Source: Hyphomonas sp. (lineage in GTDB: Bacteria > Pseudomonadota > Alphaproteobacteria > Caulobacterales > Hyphomonadaceae). From it: a stretch of 64,000 nucleotides of DNA. A program made the translations under genes and the position numbers. Positions 26,474 through 34,826 of the stretch are shown here, in pieces. The notes beneath the pieces were generated by a model, which was not told where the DNA came from, did not search any database, and was given only the letters and a program-made list of their open reading frames with translations. Each line of letters opens with the position of its first letter. Position 1 is the first letter of the stretch. The stretch covers positions 57,183 to 121,182 of the forward strand of contig VMTE01000035.1 in assembly GCA_013791775.1 (NCBI GenBank). Reading direction: 5' to 3'.

Positions 26474-27370
26474 ATGTCCAAACAGAAGGTCATCATAACA
26501 TGCGCGGTGACGGGGAACGCTCCGGTCAATCCGAAGCACCCGAATTTCCCGGTGACGCCGCGCCAGATTGCGGATGCCGTCGATGAGGCCGCGAAGGCAG
26601 GCGCGGCGATCGCGCATATTCATGTGCGCGACCCGGAAACAGGCGCCGGCAGCCGCGACGTTGCGCTCTTCAAGGAAGTTGTTTCGCGGATCCGTGACCG
26701 GGGGACAAATATAGCCATCAACCTGACGGCGGGCATGGGCGCTCTCTTTCTCCCCGATCCGGAGGACGAATCGCGCGCCTTGCCCGGCAGCGACGTCATT
26801 GGGGTCGAGGCCCGCATTGCCCATCTCGCAGATTGCCTGCCCGACATTGCCTCTCTCGATGTGACGACCGGCAATCAAGAAGAGGGCGGCTTCGAATTTG
26901 TTTATCTCAATACGACCCGCACTCTGAGAGGCATGGCCAAACGTTTCAAGCAGCTCGGCGTGAAGCCAGAACTTGAGGCATTCCAGGCGGGTGATGTTCT
27001 GTTTGCCAACCAGCTCGTCGCTGAGGGCCTGGTTGATGGTCCGCCGATGTACCAGTTCGTGCTGGGTGTAAAATGGGGCGCGCCGGCAAATCCCGAGACG
27101 GTCACGTACATGAAAAACCTGATCGAACCGAAAAATGCAATCTGGACTGCGATGGGCATTGCGCGGGCCCAGTTTCCGACTGCGGCGCAATCGATCCTTC
27201 TCGGTGGGCATGTGCGGGTTGGGCTCGAGGACAATCTCTATCTCGACCGCGGTGTCTTCGCGACAAACGGACAGCTCGTCGAGCGCGCTGTGCGCTTGAT
27301 CGAGGCGGTCGGGGGGGCGGCCGCGACCACGGCTGAGGCGAGAGAAATACTTCATCTCCGCAAAGCGTGA
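26474..27370 (+). CDS. Beta-keto acid cleavage enzyme (BKACE, DUF849)
   Basis: A 298-residue TIM-barrel enzyme of the BKACE family, founded by 3-keto-5-aminohexanoate cleavage enzyme and including the dehydrocarnitine-cleaving enzyme. The metal-binding HIHVRD (His48, His50), NLTAGMG, and GGHVRVGLEDN are typical. It condenses a beta-keto acid with acetyl-CoA to give acetoacetate and a new CoA ester. The gene starts on the base after the SDR stop. Substrate specificity in this family depends on a few pocket residues and cannot be assigned by eye. It is the last gene of the plus-strand arm. Confidence 0.9.
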   Translation: MSKQKVIITCAVTGNAPVNPKHPNFPVTPRQIADAVDEAAKAGAAIAHIHVRDPETGAGSRDVALFKEVVSRIRDRGTNIAINLTAGMGALFLPDPEDESRALPGSDVIGVEARIAHLADCLPDIASLDVTTGNQEEGGFEFVYLNTTRTLRGMAKRFKQLGVKPELEAFQAGDVLFANQLVAEGLVDGPPMYQFVLGVKWGAPANPETVTYMKNLIEPKNAIWTAMGIARAQFPTAAQSILLGGHVRVGLEDNLYLDRGVFATNGQLVERAVRLIEAVGGAAATTAEAREILHLRKA

Positions 27371-27397
27371 TTGAATCGGTTTGGGCACCGGTTTCAA
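27371..27397. terminator. Imperfect hairpin between convergent genes
   Basis: TTGAATCGGT and ACCGGTTTCAA form an imperfect stem between the BKACE stop and the convergent regulator gene. It could end transcription from both sides. No T-tract is evident. Confidence 0.35.
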
Positions 27398-27411
27398 GCT
27401 GGGCGGAAAGA

Positions 27412-28440
27412 TCAGGCTTTCAAATGTGCCCGGGTCCTGGCGGATTGCGACTTTGACCCGGAAACACTGGAAGTCTTGGCCGGAAGCGGTCCAATTTCCT
27501 TCCGGTAGCTGCGCACAAAGTGAGAGAGGTCGCAGAAACCCGTCGCTTCTGCGATTTCTTCCACAGAGCGGTCGCCGCGCGCCAGCAGTAAGCCGCCATG
27601 CTTGAGTCTGATCAAACGGCCCACGCGTGCCGGGCTTGATCCGGTGGCAATCTGGAAACGTCGTTCGAGTTGGCGCCGGCTGATACCAAAACGTTCGGCA
27701 ATCTCGAGAGAACTTGGGGGGAGGCTCATGCGTTGGCGCATGAAGTGGATGGCCTTCTGCACGAGTTCGTCGCTTGCGATCAGGGGGACGTTTGATTGGG
27801 GCTGGGGGTCTTCTCCGTTCAGTACACGGTCAATCATCATGATATTGAGGCTCTTGATGGCGGCTGCCGTGCCCACGTGCCTGTCTACCAGAAGTGCTGC
27901 GAGGTGGGCTGAGCCAACGCCGCCCGAGCAGGTCAGACGATCACGATCAACCACATAAAGTTGATCGGATATCGGCTCGGTACCCAGAAACTTGTTGCGA
28001 AAGTCATCGTGGTGAAACCAGCTGACGCAGCAGCGATACCCTTTCATCAGGCCGGCTTCGGTCAGATCGAATACACCCGTGCACAAGGCGACGAGCGGTG
28101 TTCCGGACGCGGCAGCTGTCTTCAGGAAGCGGACCAGCGACGGTTCAAGCCGGACGGGAGAGTTTCGCAGGACGCCGCCCACAACGACGAGATAATCGTA
28201 CTCGCGAGGTTCGAAAGCGTGTTCATTCGGCTGAACCGATATTCCGCAACTGGAAGCGATAGGGGTCATCTTGCTGGAAAGAATTTTCCAGGTGCAGTTG
28301 ATCTGCCGGCTCCCGTCACCGTCATCCGCCGCGAGGCGCAGGACGTCCACGAAGTTGGCGAAGGCGCCAAGAGTGAAACCGTCAATCAGGATGAACCCGA
28401 CTTTGAGGCGTGCGCGGCGAGCTTCGGTACGGGTGGGCAT
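27412..28440 (-). CDS. GlxA/GbdR-type AraC-family regulator
   Basis: A 342-residue regulator with an N-terminal DJ-1/PfpI-like (class I amidotransferase-like) ligand domain and a C-terminal AraC HTH pair. In the N-domain, [16 protein letters not shown] contains the nucleophile-elbow Cys position. The HTH is at about 225-325 ([23 protein letters not shown] and [25 protein letters not shown]). Family members GbdR, SouR and CdhR activate glycine-betaine, sarcosine and carnitine catabolism. It is divergent from soxB with 112 bp between starts, which makes sarcosine or betaine a likely signal. ATG 28440 follows GAGGACGAGC. Confidence 0.88.
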   Translation of the reverse strand: MPTRTEARRARLKVGFILIDGFTLGAFANFVDVLRLAADDGDGSRQINCTWKILSSKMTPIASSCGISVQPNEHAFEPREYDYLVVVGGVLRNSPVRLEPSLVRFLKTAAASGTPLVALCTGVFDLTEAGLMKGYRCCVSWFHHDDFRNKFLGTEPISDQLYVVDRDRLTCSGGVGSAHLAALLVDRHVGTAAAIKSLNIMMIDRVLNGEDPQPQSNVPLIASDELVQKAIHFMRQRMSLPPSSLEIAERFGISRRQLERRFQIATGSSPARVGRLIRLKHGGLLLARGDRSVEEIAEATGFCDLSHFVRSYRKEIGPLPAKTSSVSGSKSQSARTRAHLKA

Positions 28441-28552
28441 GCTCGTCCTCGCATGGCGCAAATCTACGCCGGAAGTGTCGCAAAAATACTATCCAAACTC
28501 AAGGCATCACCGCACAGAATGGGTGCTGGAATACTCGAGCGAAGGACGTTGT

Positions 28553-29803
28553 ATGCGGTTCTCCTTCTTGTCCCTGATGCGCAATGCGATGGCTGGCCAG
28601 AGCCTCTGGACCCCTCAATGGCCGCAGGTCGAACCCAAACCCTTCTATGATGCCATCATCGTTGGCGCTGGCGGTCATGGACTCGGCGCAGCCTACTATC
28701 TGGCGAAGGAGCACGGCATCACGAATGTCGCGGTTCTGGACAAGGGTTGGCTCGGCGGCGGCAACACGGGCCGCAACACGACCATCATCCGGTCCAACTA
28801 TCTCTATGACGAAAGTGCCGGCTTGTATGATCACGCACTCAAGCTCTGGGAAAGTTTGAGCCAGGAGCTCAACTACAACGTCATGTTTTCCCAGCGCGGC
28901 GTACTCATGCTGGCGCACACGGTTCATGATATTCAGGTGTTCAAGCGCCACGTGTATGCCAATCAAAGACTGGGCATCGACAATGAGTGGCTGACGCCCG
29001 CAGAAGCGCAAGCCTACTGTCCGCCTCTCAACATTTCCGCAGATGCGCGCTACCCGGTCCTGGGAGCGGCCCTGCAACGCCGGGGGGGCGTGGCGCGCCA
29101 TGACGCGGTTGCGTGGGGCTATGCGCGCGCTGCAGCCGAGCGCGGCGTCGACATCATTCAGAACTGCGCCGCGGTGTCCATTCGCAGGGACGCCGATGGC
29201 CGCGTTGCGGGTGTGGATACGGAGCGCGGATTTATCGGGGCGAAGAAGGTGGCGGTATCGGTCGCAGGCAATACGAGCCCGCTGATGGAATCTGCGGGGG
29301 TGAGGCTGCCGCTGGAAAGCTACCCCCTTCAGGCCCTTGTGTCGGAACCCGTCAAGCCTGTGATGCCTTGTGTGGTCATGTCGAACACCGTGCACGGATA
29401 TATCAGCCAGTCCGACAAGGGTGAGCTGGTCATCGGATCGGGAACGGATCAGTACATCTCCTATTCCCAGCGCGGCGCGCTCCACATTGTGGAGGAGACG
29501 GTCGCGGCAATCTGCGAACTGTTTCCAACCTTTTCGCGCATGCGCATGCTGCGCAACTGGGGGGGCATCGTCGATGTCACGCCGGACCGGTCACCTATTG
29601 TCGGCAAGACCCCTGTGCCTGGGCTCTATGTGAATTGCGGGTGGGGAACGGGTGGGTTCAAGGCGACGCCCGGATCGGCGCATGTCTTTGCGCATACGAT
29701 TGCACGCGACGAACCCCACGGGCTGAACGCCCCGTTTCATCTCGACCGGTTTCGTACCGGCCGCCTGATCGACGAAGCCGCGGCTGCGGCCGTCGCGCAC
29801 TGA
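28553..29803 (+). CDS. soxB: Sarcosine oxidase subunit beta
   Basis: A 416-residue flavoprotein of the usual SoxB length. Features are the dinucleotide motif [47 protein letters not shown] with the His that carries the covalent FMN in heterotetrameric enzymes, and the C-terminal [15 protein letters not shown]. With SoxA, SoxD and SoxG it oxidises sarcosine to glycine, giving peroxide and, with tetrahydrofolate, methylene-tetrahydrofolate. ATG 28553 follows GAAGGA. SoxD begins 11 bp after its stop. Confidence 0.95.
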   Translation: MRFSFLSLMRNAMAGQSLWTPQWPQVEPKPFYDAIIVGAGGHGLGAAYYLAKEHGITNVAVLDKGWLGGGNTGRNTTIIRSNYLYDESAGLYDHALKLWESLSQELNYNVMFSQRGVLMLAHTVHDIQVFKRHVYANQRLGIDNEWLTPAEAQAYCPPLNISADARYPVLGAALQRRGGVARHDAVAWGYARAAAERGVDIIQNCAAVSIRRDADGRVAGVDTERGFIGAKKVAVSVAGNTSPLMESAGVRLPLESYPLQALVSEPVKPVMPCVVMSNTVHGYISQSDKGELVIGSGTDQYISYSQRGALHIVEETVAAICELFPTFSRMRMLRNWGGIVDVTPDRSPIVGKTPVPGLYVNCGWGTGGFKATPGSAHVFAHTIARDEPHGLNAPFHLDRFRTGRLIDEAAAAAVAH

Positions 29804-29814
29804 AGGAGATCAGC

Positions 29815-30105
29815 TTGATACAGGTCCGCTGCCCCTACTGCGACGCGCTGCTTCCGGAGCAGGAATTTGCGTATGCTGGTCAGGCACACATTGCCCGCCC
29901 AGAAGATCCGTCTGCTGAGACCGACGAAGCGTGGCGCGACTACCTTTACATCCGGTCTAACACGCGGGGGCTGCACAAGGAGCGTTGGCGCCATGTGCAT
30001 GGCTGCGGCCGGTTCTTCAACGCCATACGCGATACCGTGTCAGATCGCATCCAAGAGACCTACCGCATGTTTGAAACACCAGCAGGCGGCAGCGCAGATG
30101 AGTAA
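29815..30105 (+). CDS. soxD: Sarcosine oxidase subunit delta, TTG start
   Basis: A 96-residue zinc subunit. The N-terminal VRCPYCDALLPEQEF, the middle WRDYLYIRSNTRGLHKERW and the HGCGRFFNAIRDT segment supply the Cys/His zinc ligands of SoxD. No ATG lies near; TTG 29815 is preceded by AAGGAGAT at ideal spacing and is the clear start. It overlaps soxA by 8 bp. Length and motifs match the family. Confidence 0.93.
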   Translation: MIQVRCPYCDALLPEQEFAYAGQAHIARPEDPSAETDEAWRDYLYIRSNTRGLHKERWRHVHGCGRFFNAIRDTVSDRIQETYRMFETPAGGSADE

Positions 30106-33073
30106 CGCGTATCGAATTCCGGCAGGTGGACGGATAAACCGGAAAAAGCCGCTCAAATTCCAGTTCAACAACCAAAATTATATTGGCTTTGAAGGCGACA
30201 CTTTGGCGTCAGCGCTGCTGGCAAACGGTGTGCACTTTGTCGCCCGTTCCTTCAAGTATCACCGGCCGCGCGGCATCCTGTCGGCCGGGTCTGAGGAGCC
30301 GAACGCACTGGTGACGATCAATCGCGGGCAAGCGCGGGTGACACCCAACTTGCCGGCGACAACAGCCCAGCTGTATGACGGGTTGATCGCAGCGAGCCAG
30401 AACCACTGGCCAAGCCTGAATGTTGATGCAGGCGCGGTGAACGATCTGCTTCATCCCGTTTTGGCAGCAGGCTTCTACTACAAGACGTTCATGTGGCCGC
30501 GCAACTTCTGGAACACGGTTTACGAGCCGTTCATTCGCGCCGCTGCAGGTCTTGGAAAGGCGCCGTCCGAGCCGGATCCCGACTTCTATGCGACGCGCCA
30601 CGCCTATTGCGATGTCCTGATCATTGGCGGCGGACCGGCGGGCATCGCTGCAGCGCTTGCGGCGGCGGCGACAGGCGCCCGCGTAATGCTGGTTGACGAA
30701 CAAAGCGAGATGGGCGGGTCACTCTTGTCCGAGGTGTCGGTCCGGATCGACAGTGCAGCGGCTGGGGACTGGCTCGCGTCGGCGCTGGAGACCCTGCGGG
30801 CAGCGCCCAACGTTCAAGTGATCCAACGCGCGGCGGCCTTCGGATTCTATCACGAGAACTTCGTGGGAATCGGTCAGCGCTTGACGGACCATCTTGCCGA
30901 TCCGTCTGCGGATTGTCCCAGGGAGCGGCTATGGAAAGTCCGGGCCCGGACCGTAATACTCGCGCAAGGCGCTATCGAGCGGCCACTGGTATTCGGCGGC
31001 AATGACCGCCCGGGGGTCATGCTCGCGGGAGCCGCGAGAACCTACTTGAACCGGTATGGCGTGTTGGCCGGGCGCAGCGCGGTGATTGCCACCTCGAACG
31101 ATTCCGGATGGCTGACCGCGCTGGATCTGGCGCGTGCCGGATCTGCGCCGACCGCCATCGTTGACATGAGACCCGACGTGGCGCCGGATCTCGTCGCGCG
31201 GGCCGGAGATGCAGGTATAGAGGTGATAAAGGATTCAAGAGTGATCCGGACGTCTGGCCGGTTCAGGGTGCGCCGTATCGTGGTCGCCCGGAACGACGGC
31301 GCTGGTCAGCGCGAACTTGCCTGCGACAGCTTGCTGATGAGCGGCGGCTGGACTCCGAGTGTGCATCTCTGGTCGCAGGCGAATGGAACGCTATCGTGGG
31401 ACGAAACCTTCAAGGCGTTCGTGCCCGAGGCAGCCCCGGGCGGTGTGTTCGCCGCAGGGGCCGGCGCCGGTGTTTTCGGCCTTGGCGAGACGCTGCAGTC
31501 AGGTTGGTCCGCGGGATCCGCCGCATGCCGTTCGGCGGGATTTGGAGCACCGGGCGCTACGCGTGGTTTCCGGATCGAAGGCGAAATCGCAGCATCGCCT
31601 GCGACCCCGCTCCAGGCGCCGTCAACGGGCCGCGCTTTCATAGACTTTCAGAACGATGTCACGGCGAAAGATATCCGCCTGGCCGTCCAGGAGGGCTTTC
31701 AGTCGGTTGAGCATATCAAACGCTACACCACGACCGGCATGGCGACGGACCAGGGCAAGACGTCAAACATCAATGCATTGGCGGAGGCCGCAGCCACCCT
31801 CGGTGTATCGCCTCAGCAGGCGGGTCTGACCCGGTTTCGCCCGCCTTACTCGCCGATCACATTCGGCGCGCTGGCGGGGATGAAGCGCAATGGAACATTC
31901 CAGCCCGTTCGCCGCACTGAGATCGATCCGTGGGCCGAGCAACAAGGCGCTGTCTTCGAGCCGGTTTCGCTGTGGCGCCGCGCGCGGTATTTCCCCAAGG
32001 CGGGCGAGGATATGCATGCAGCAGTGAGGCGCGAAAGCGTTGGCGTGCGAACGGCTGTCGGCATGTTCGATGCTTCGACGCTGGGCAAGATCGAGGTCGT
32101 CGGACCGGATGCCGCAGAATTTCTCAACCGTCTCTATGTAAATGCCTGGAAGTCTCTGGCGCCAAGCCGATGCAAGTACGGCGTTCTCCTGGGCGAAGAC
32201 GGATTCATCCGCGACGACGGCGTCGTCGCACGCCTCACCGAAGACAGGTTTCATGTTACAACAACGACGGGCGGGGCGCCGCGTGTCCTGACCATGATGG
32301 AAGACTATCTGCAGACGGAGTGGCCCGATCTTCAGGTGTGGCTGACATCGACGACGGAACAATGGGCTGTCATCGCCGTCAATGGTCCGAATGCGAAGCA
32401 ATTGATTGCGCCATTCATCGATGGAATCGACCTCTCCGATGAAGCTCTCCCTCATATGGCCTATGCAGAAGGCAATATTGCCGGAGCGCAACTGCGCCTG
32501 TTCCGGGTAAGTTTTACGGGAGAGCGAGGCTACGAGTTGAATGTGCCCACAAGCGAGGCGCGCCGGATATGGGAGCTGTTGCATGCGGCCGGGGCTGCGC
32601 TTGGTCTGGTCGTCTACGGGACAGAAACGATGCATCTGCTCCGGGCCGAAAAGGGCTACATCATCGTCGGACAAGACACCGACGGAACGAACACGCCTCA
32701 GGATGTCGGGCTGGGCTGGGCCGTCGGAAACAAGAAGAAGGATTTCGTTGGCAAGCGATCCCTCAACCGGCCCGACATGTTGAAAGCGGACCGGCCGCAA
32801 CTTGTAGGCCTTCTGACCGAAGATAGCCGAACCGTTCTGGAAGAAGGGGCCCAGGTCGTGTCCACCGGCCCCGCAGGTGCTCGCCCCCTCGGGCATGTAA
32901 CCTCGGCCTACTGGAGCGAGGCCCTCGGACGCTCCGTTGCGCTGGCGCTCGTTGCCGGCGGACGGGCTTGCATGGGCCAGGACGTGGCGGTCTGCGCCGC
33001 GAAGGTTCAAACCCGCGCGACCATTTCCGGCACAGTATTCTATGATCCGAAAGGTGAGCGTATCAATGCCTGA
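30098..33073 (+). CDS. soxA: Sarcosine oxidase subunit alpha
   Basis: A 991-residue subunit. The N-terminal 100 residues form the ferredoxin-like domain with RSFKYHRPRGILSAGSEEPN. A central NAD/FAD domain follows, with DVLIIGGGPAGIAAALAAA and ARTVILAQGAIERPLVF. A four-helix linker holds the LAVQEGFQSVEHIKRYTTTGM motif, and the C-terminal GcvT-like folate domain carries VGMFDASTLGKIEV and GERGYELNVP. It supplies NAD, part of the FMN site and tetrahydrofolate to the complex. The start overlaps soxD and the end overlaps soxG by 8 bp. Confidence 0.95.
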   Translation: MSNAYRIPAGGRINRKKPLKFQFNNQNYIGFEGDTLASALLANGVHFVARSFKYHRPRGILSAGSEEPNALVTINRGQARVTPNLPATTAQLYDGLIAASQNHWPSLNVDAGAVNDLLHPVLAAGFYYKTFMWPRNFWNTVYEPFIRAAAGLGKAPSEPDPDFYATRHAYCDVLIIGGGPAGIAAALAAAATGARVMLVDEQSEMGGSLLSEVSVRIDSAAAGDWLASALETLRAAPNVQVIQRAAAFGFYHENFVGIGQRLTDHLADPSADCPRERLWKVRARTVILAQGAIERPLVFGGNDRPGVMLAGAARTYLNRYGVLAGRSAVIATSNDSGWLTALDLARAGSAPTAIVDMRPDVAPDLVARAGDAGIEVIKDSRVIRTSGRFRVRRIVVARNDGAGQRELACDSLLMSGGWTPSVHLWSQANGTLSWDETFKAFVPEAAPGGVFAAGAGAGVFGLGETLQSGWSAGSAACRSAGFGAPGATRGFRIEGEIAASPATPLQAPSTGRAFIDFQNDVTAKDIRLAVQEGFQSVEHIKRYTTTGMATDQGKTSNINALAEAAATLGVSPQQAGLTRFRPPYSPITFGALAGMKRNGTFQPVRRTEIDPWAEQQGAVFEPVSLWRRARYFPKAGEDMHAAVRRESVGVRTAVGMFDASTLGKIEVVGPDAAEFLNRLYVNAWKSLAPSRCKYGVLLGEDGFIRDDGVVARLTEDRFHVTTTTGGAPRVLTMMEDYLQTEWPDLQVWLTSTTEQWAVIAVNGPNAKQLIAPFIDGIDLSDEALPHMAYAEGNIAGAQLRLFRVSFTGERGYELNVPTSEARRIWELLHAAGAALGLVVYGTETMHLLRAEKGYIIVGQDTDGTNTPQDVGLGWAVGNKKKDFVGKRSLNRPDMLKADRPQLVGLLTEDSRTVLEEGAQVVSTGPAGARPLGHVTSAYWSEALGRSVALALVAGGRACMGQDVAVCAAKVQTRATISGTVFYDPKGERINA

Positions 33074-33590
33074 TGCCGCCCCATCCCGCGTGCTGATCAC
33101 GCCGCTGCCCAGCGCTGTGCGCCTCGGTGTTCGCTGCGCTCATTCGCATTTGCCGGAAATGGAATCTGGATTGTCTGCTACTTTTCCGCAGGCGATCAGA
33201 CAGGTCGCGGGAACGCCGCAACGCTTCGTATCTTGTCTTGGTCCAGATGAATGGGTGTTCTCTGCGCCCGCAACCGAGTTTCCCGATGTCCGCAGAAAGA
33301 TCCGGCAACTGACGGAGTCTACGCCTTGCAGCGTGACGGATATCAGTTCCCGCGAGCTCTCCTATCGGCTTGACGGGCCTGCAGCAGCAGCGCTGCTCAA
33401 TTCGGGTTGTCCGGCAAACTTGCGGGACATGCCCGCACCCAGCGCAGCACGAACCGTGTTCGAGGGCGTTCAGGTAAGTCTGGTGAAATGGAGCGAGGAC
33501 GCATTCCGGCTTGACGTCTGGCGGTCGTTCGCGCCTCACGTCCTCGCCGGCCTCCACCTTGCGCAACGTGATGTTCATTCAGATCAATAG
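33066..33590 (+). CDS. soxG: Sarcosine oxidase subunit gamma
   Basis: A 174-residue subunit similar in fold to part of GcvT. SRELSYRLDGPAAAALLNSGCPANL, RTVFEGVQVSLVKWSEDAFRLDVWRSFAPHVL are typical of SoxG. It completes the four-subunit enzyme. It overlaps soxA by 8 bp and ends the operon. No formyl-THF deformylase or glyA gene follows, as in some other sox clusters; the DNA turns into scar sequence directly after. Confidence 0.9.
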   Translation: MPDAAPSRVLITPLPSAVRLGVRCAHSHLPEMESGLSATFPQAIRQVAGTPQRFVSCLGPDEWVFSAPATEFPDVRRKIRQLTESTPCSVTDISSRELSYRLDGPAAAALLNSGCPANLRDMPAPSAARTVFEGVQVSLVKWSEDAFRLDVWRSFAPHVLAGLHLAQRDVHSDQ

Positions 33591-33739
33591 CGGGCTTGGC
33601 CTTGTCAAAGGACTTGGTCTTGTGAAGGCGGGCGAGGAAACGTCTCAGCAGGCAACCGGTCGGGCATTGTCAGCGGAACCGGGGTTGAGGCGATCATTTC
33701 CAAGGCTTAGCCTCAGAAAATAAGCGACAATCCGTTCCG

Positions 33740-34010
33740 GCCTGCGGATCAAGCCGAAGAAGCGGCTGGTTCGCGAGGTACCAGAGCCCCTGGCGGTTCC
33801 GGAGCGACCGAACGTAATGTGGTCGATGGACTTCATGGCCGACCAGCTCGGTGATGGCCGCTCCTTCCGGACACTGAACGTTCTTGACGACTTCATTCGC
33901 GAGGGGCTTGCCATTGAGGCCGACTTCTCCCTGCCTGCAGCTCGCGTTGTCCGTACGCTCAACCAGATCATCGAATGGTGCGGAAAGCCGATGGTGTCGC
34001 TTCAGGCGAG
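33740..34010 (+). pseudogene. Fragment of an IS3-family transposase (orfB, integrase core)
   Basis: An in-frame stretch reads [20 protein letters not shown], then [10 protein letters not shown] with the first catalytic Asp of the DDE core, [10 protein letters not shown] and [22 protein letters not shown]. This is the middle of IS3-type (IS407-like) OrfB. The N-terminal HTH part and the second Asp and Glu are missing, no orfA or terminal repeats remain, and the frame is lost right after GKPM. It lies between sox and hipB genes as an old insertion scar. Confidence 0.85.
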
Positions 34011-34051
34011 ATCTGGCCCGTCCGCCGCCCAAGGCAATGAAAGTTAGTTTG

Positions 34052-34067
34052 CTTCCCGATCGGGAAG
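34052..34067. promoter_or_regulatory. Operator O1 for the HipB-like repressor
   Basis: Perfect 16-bp palindrome CTTCCCGATCGGGAAG, the farthest of three related sites upstream of the HTH gene. Its start is 49 bp from the start of O2. Confidence 0.75.
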
Positions 34068-34100
34068 TTTTCCGCCAGTTTGTCCATCTCCAGGCCGATT

Positions 34101-34116
34101 CTTCCCGGTCGGTAAG
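34101..34116. promoter_or_regulatory. Operator O2 for the HipB-like repressor
   Basis: CTTCCCGGTCGGTAAG, the same palindrome with one altered base in the right arm. It lies midway between O1 and O3, at almost exactly five helical turns from each. Confidence 0.65.
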
Positions 34117-34150
34117 AACTAAACTTGCGGCAAGGATTAGGTGGCATTAT

Positions 34151-34166
34151 CTTCCCGGTCGGGAAG
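34151..34166. promoter_or_regulatory. Operator O3 for the HipB-like repressor
   Basis: CTTCCCGGTCGGGAAG, palindromic except for the central pair, ending 7 bp before the ATG of the HTH gene, so a bound repressor would cover the promoter or ribosome-binding region. Confidence 0.75.
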
Positions 34167-34173
34167 GTGTGAT

Positions 34174-34404
34174 ATGATCAGCAATGCGAAAGAATTCGGT
34201 CAGATCGTTGCCCAGGGACGCAAGGCTCTTGGCATAACCCAACGCCAGCTCGCGCTCGCAATCAACACCGGTGAGCGCTTCATCGTCGATCTGGAATCCG
34301 GCAAGGCAACCGCGCAGCTGGGCAAGGCGCTCGCGGCCGCAAAAGCGGTCGGCATACGCCTGGAAGATGTCTCTGGCCCCGCCGGAAAGAGTAAGGCGTC
34401 CTGA
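34174..34404 (+). CDS. HipB-like HTH antitoxin/repressor
   Basis: A 76-residue Cro/C1-type protein: QIVAQGRKALGITQRQLALAINTGERFIVDLESGKA is the HTH, and a short C-terminal stretch GIRLEDVSGPAGK follows. It has the form of HipB/y4mF-type antitoxins, which bind palindromes and neutralise the HipA kinase. Three matching palindromes stand upstream at 34052, 34101 and 34151. The stop overlaps the start of a collapsed hipA frame (TGATG). With no intact toxin next to it, it now is an orphan repressor. Confidence 0.85.
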   Translation: MISNAKEFGQIVAQGRKALGITQRQLALAINTGERFIVDLESGKATAQLGKALAAAKAVGIRLEDVSGPAGKSKAS

Positions 34405-34679
34405 TGCCGGATGTGTATTCAGGCCGTGTACGGGTGGGGACGATCACCACCGGCAGGCAAGGCTCGGTCCTACGCCGGGTCGCGGCGCTCACGTAGCACA
34501 TCTCGGCAGAGTTGCCCGCGGCGCGCGAAGCGGTCGCGGCGATGCCGGCGGGAGCCGGCGCGTTTCTAGACACCTTCGTTGCGGAAATCACCGCCCGTGC
34601 CGCGACGGTCCGGTTCAACCTCGACCATGATGCGCAGGATCCGCAGACGGATGATCCTGTTGAGCAGAATCCCGCCTAA
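34404..34679 (+). pseudogene. Collapsed hipA toxin gene
   Basis: The frame opens with MPDVYSGRVRVGTIT, which matches the start of HipA-like kinases. It meets TAG at 34494 after 30 codons, then continues in the same frame as HISAELPAAREAVAAMPAGAG and AFLDTFVAEITARAATV to TAA at 34677. The second part looks like the C-terminal helices of HipA. The kinase core, about 350 residues, is absent. The remnant probably arose by an internal deletion plus a nonsense change. Assignment of the second part is tentative. Confidence 0.6.
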
Positions 34680-34826
34680 CAAGCCGTCAGGCCACTGGCT
34701 TGCTCCTTGCCTCATTGATTGATCAAGACTGTGTTTCGGCCTGCATATTTGACCGCATACTAGGGATCATTGGCGTCCAACTTTGCCTCCATTCGGCGCG
34801 GCGGACGTTGCGAAGGCGCTTTGATT

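Noticed and set aside
34052-34166. CRISPR array
   Set aside because: The three repeats are short palindromes with dissimilar gaps upstream of an HTH gene, with no spacers or cas genes.
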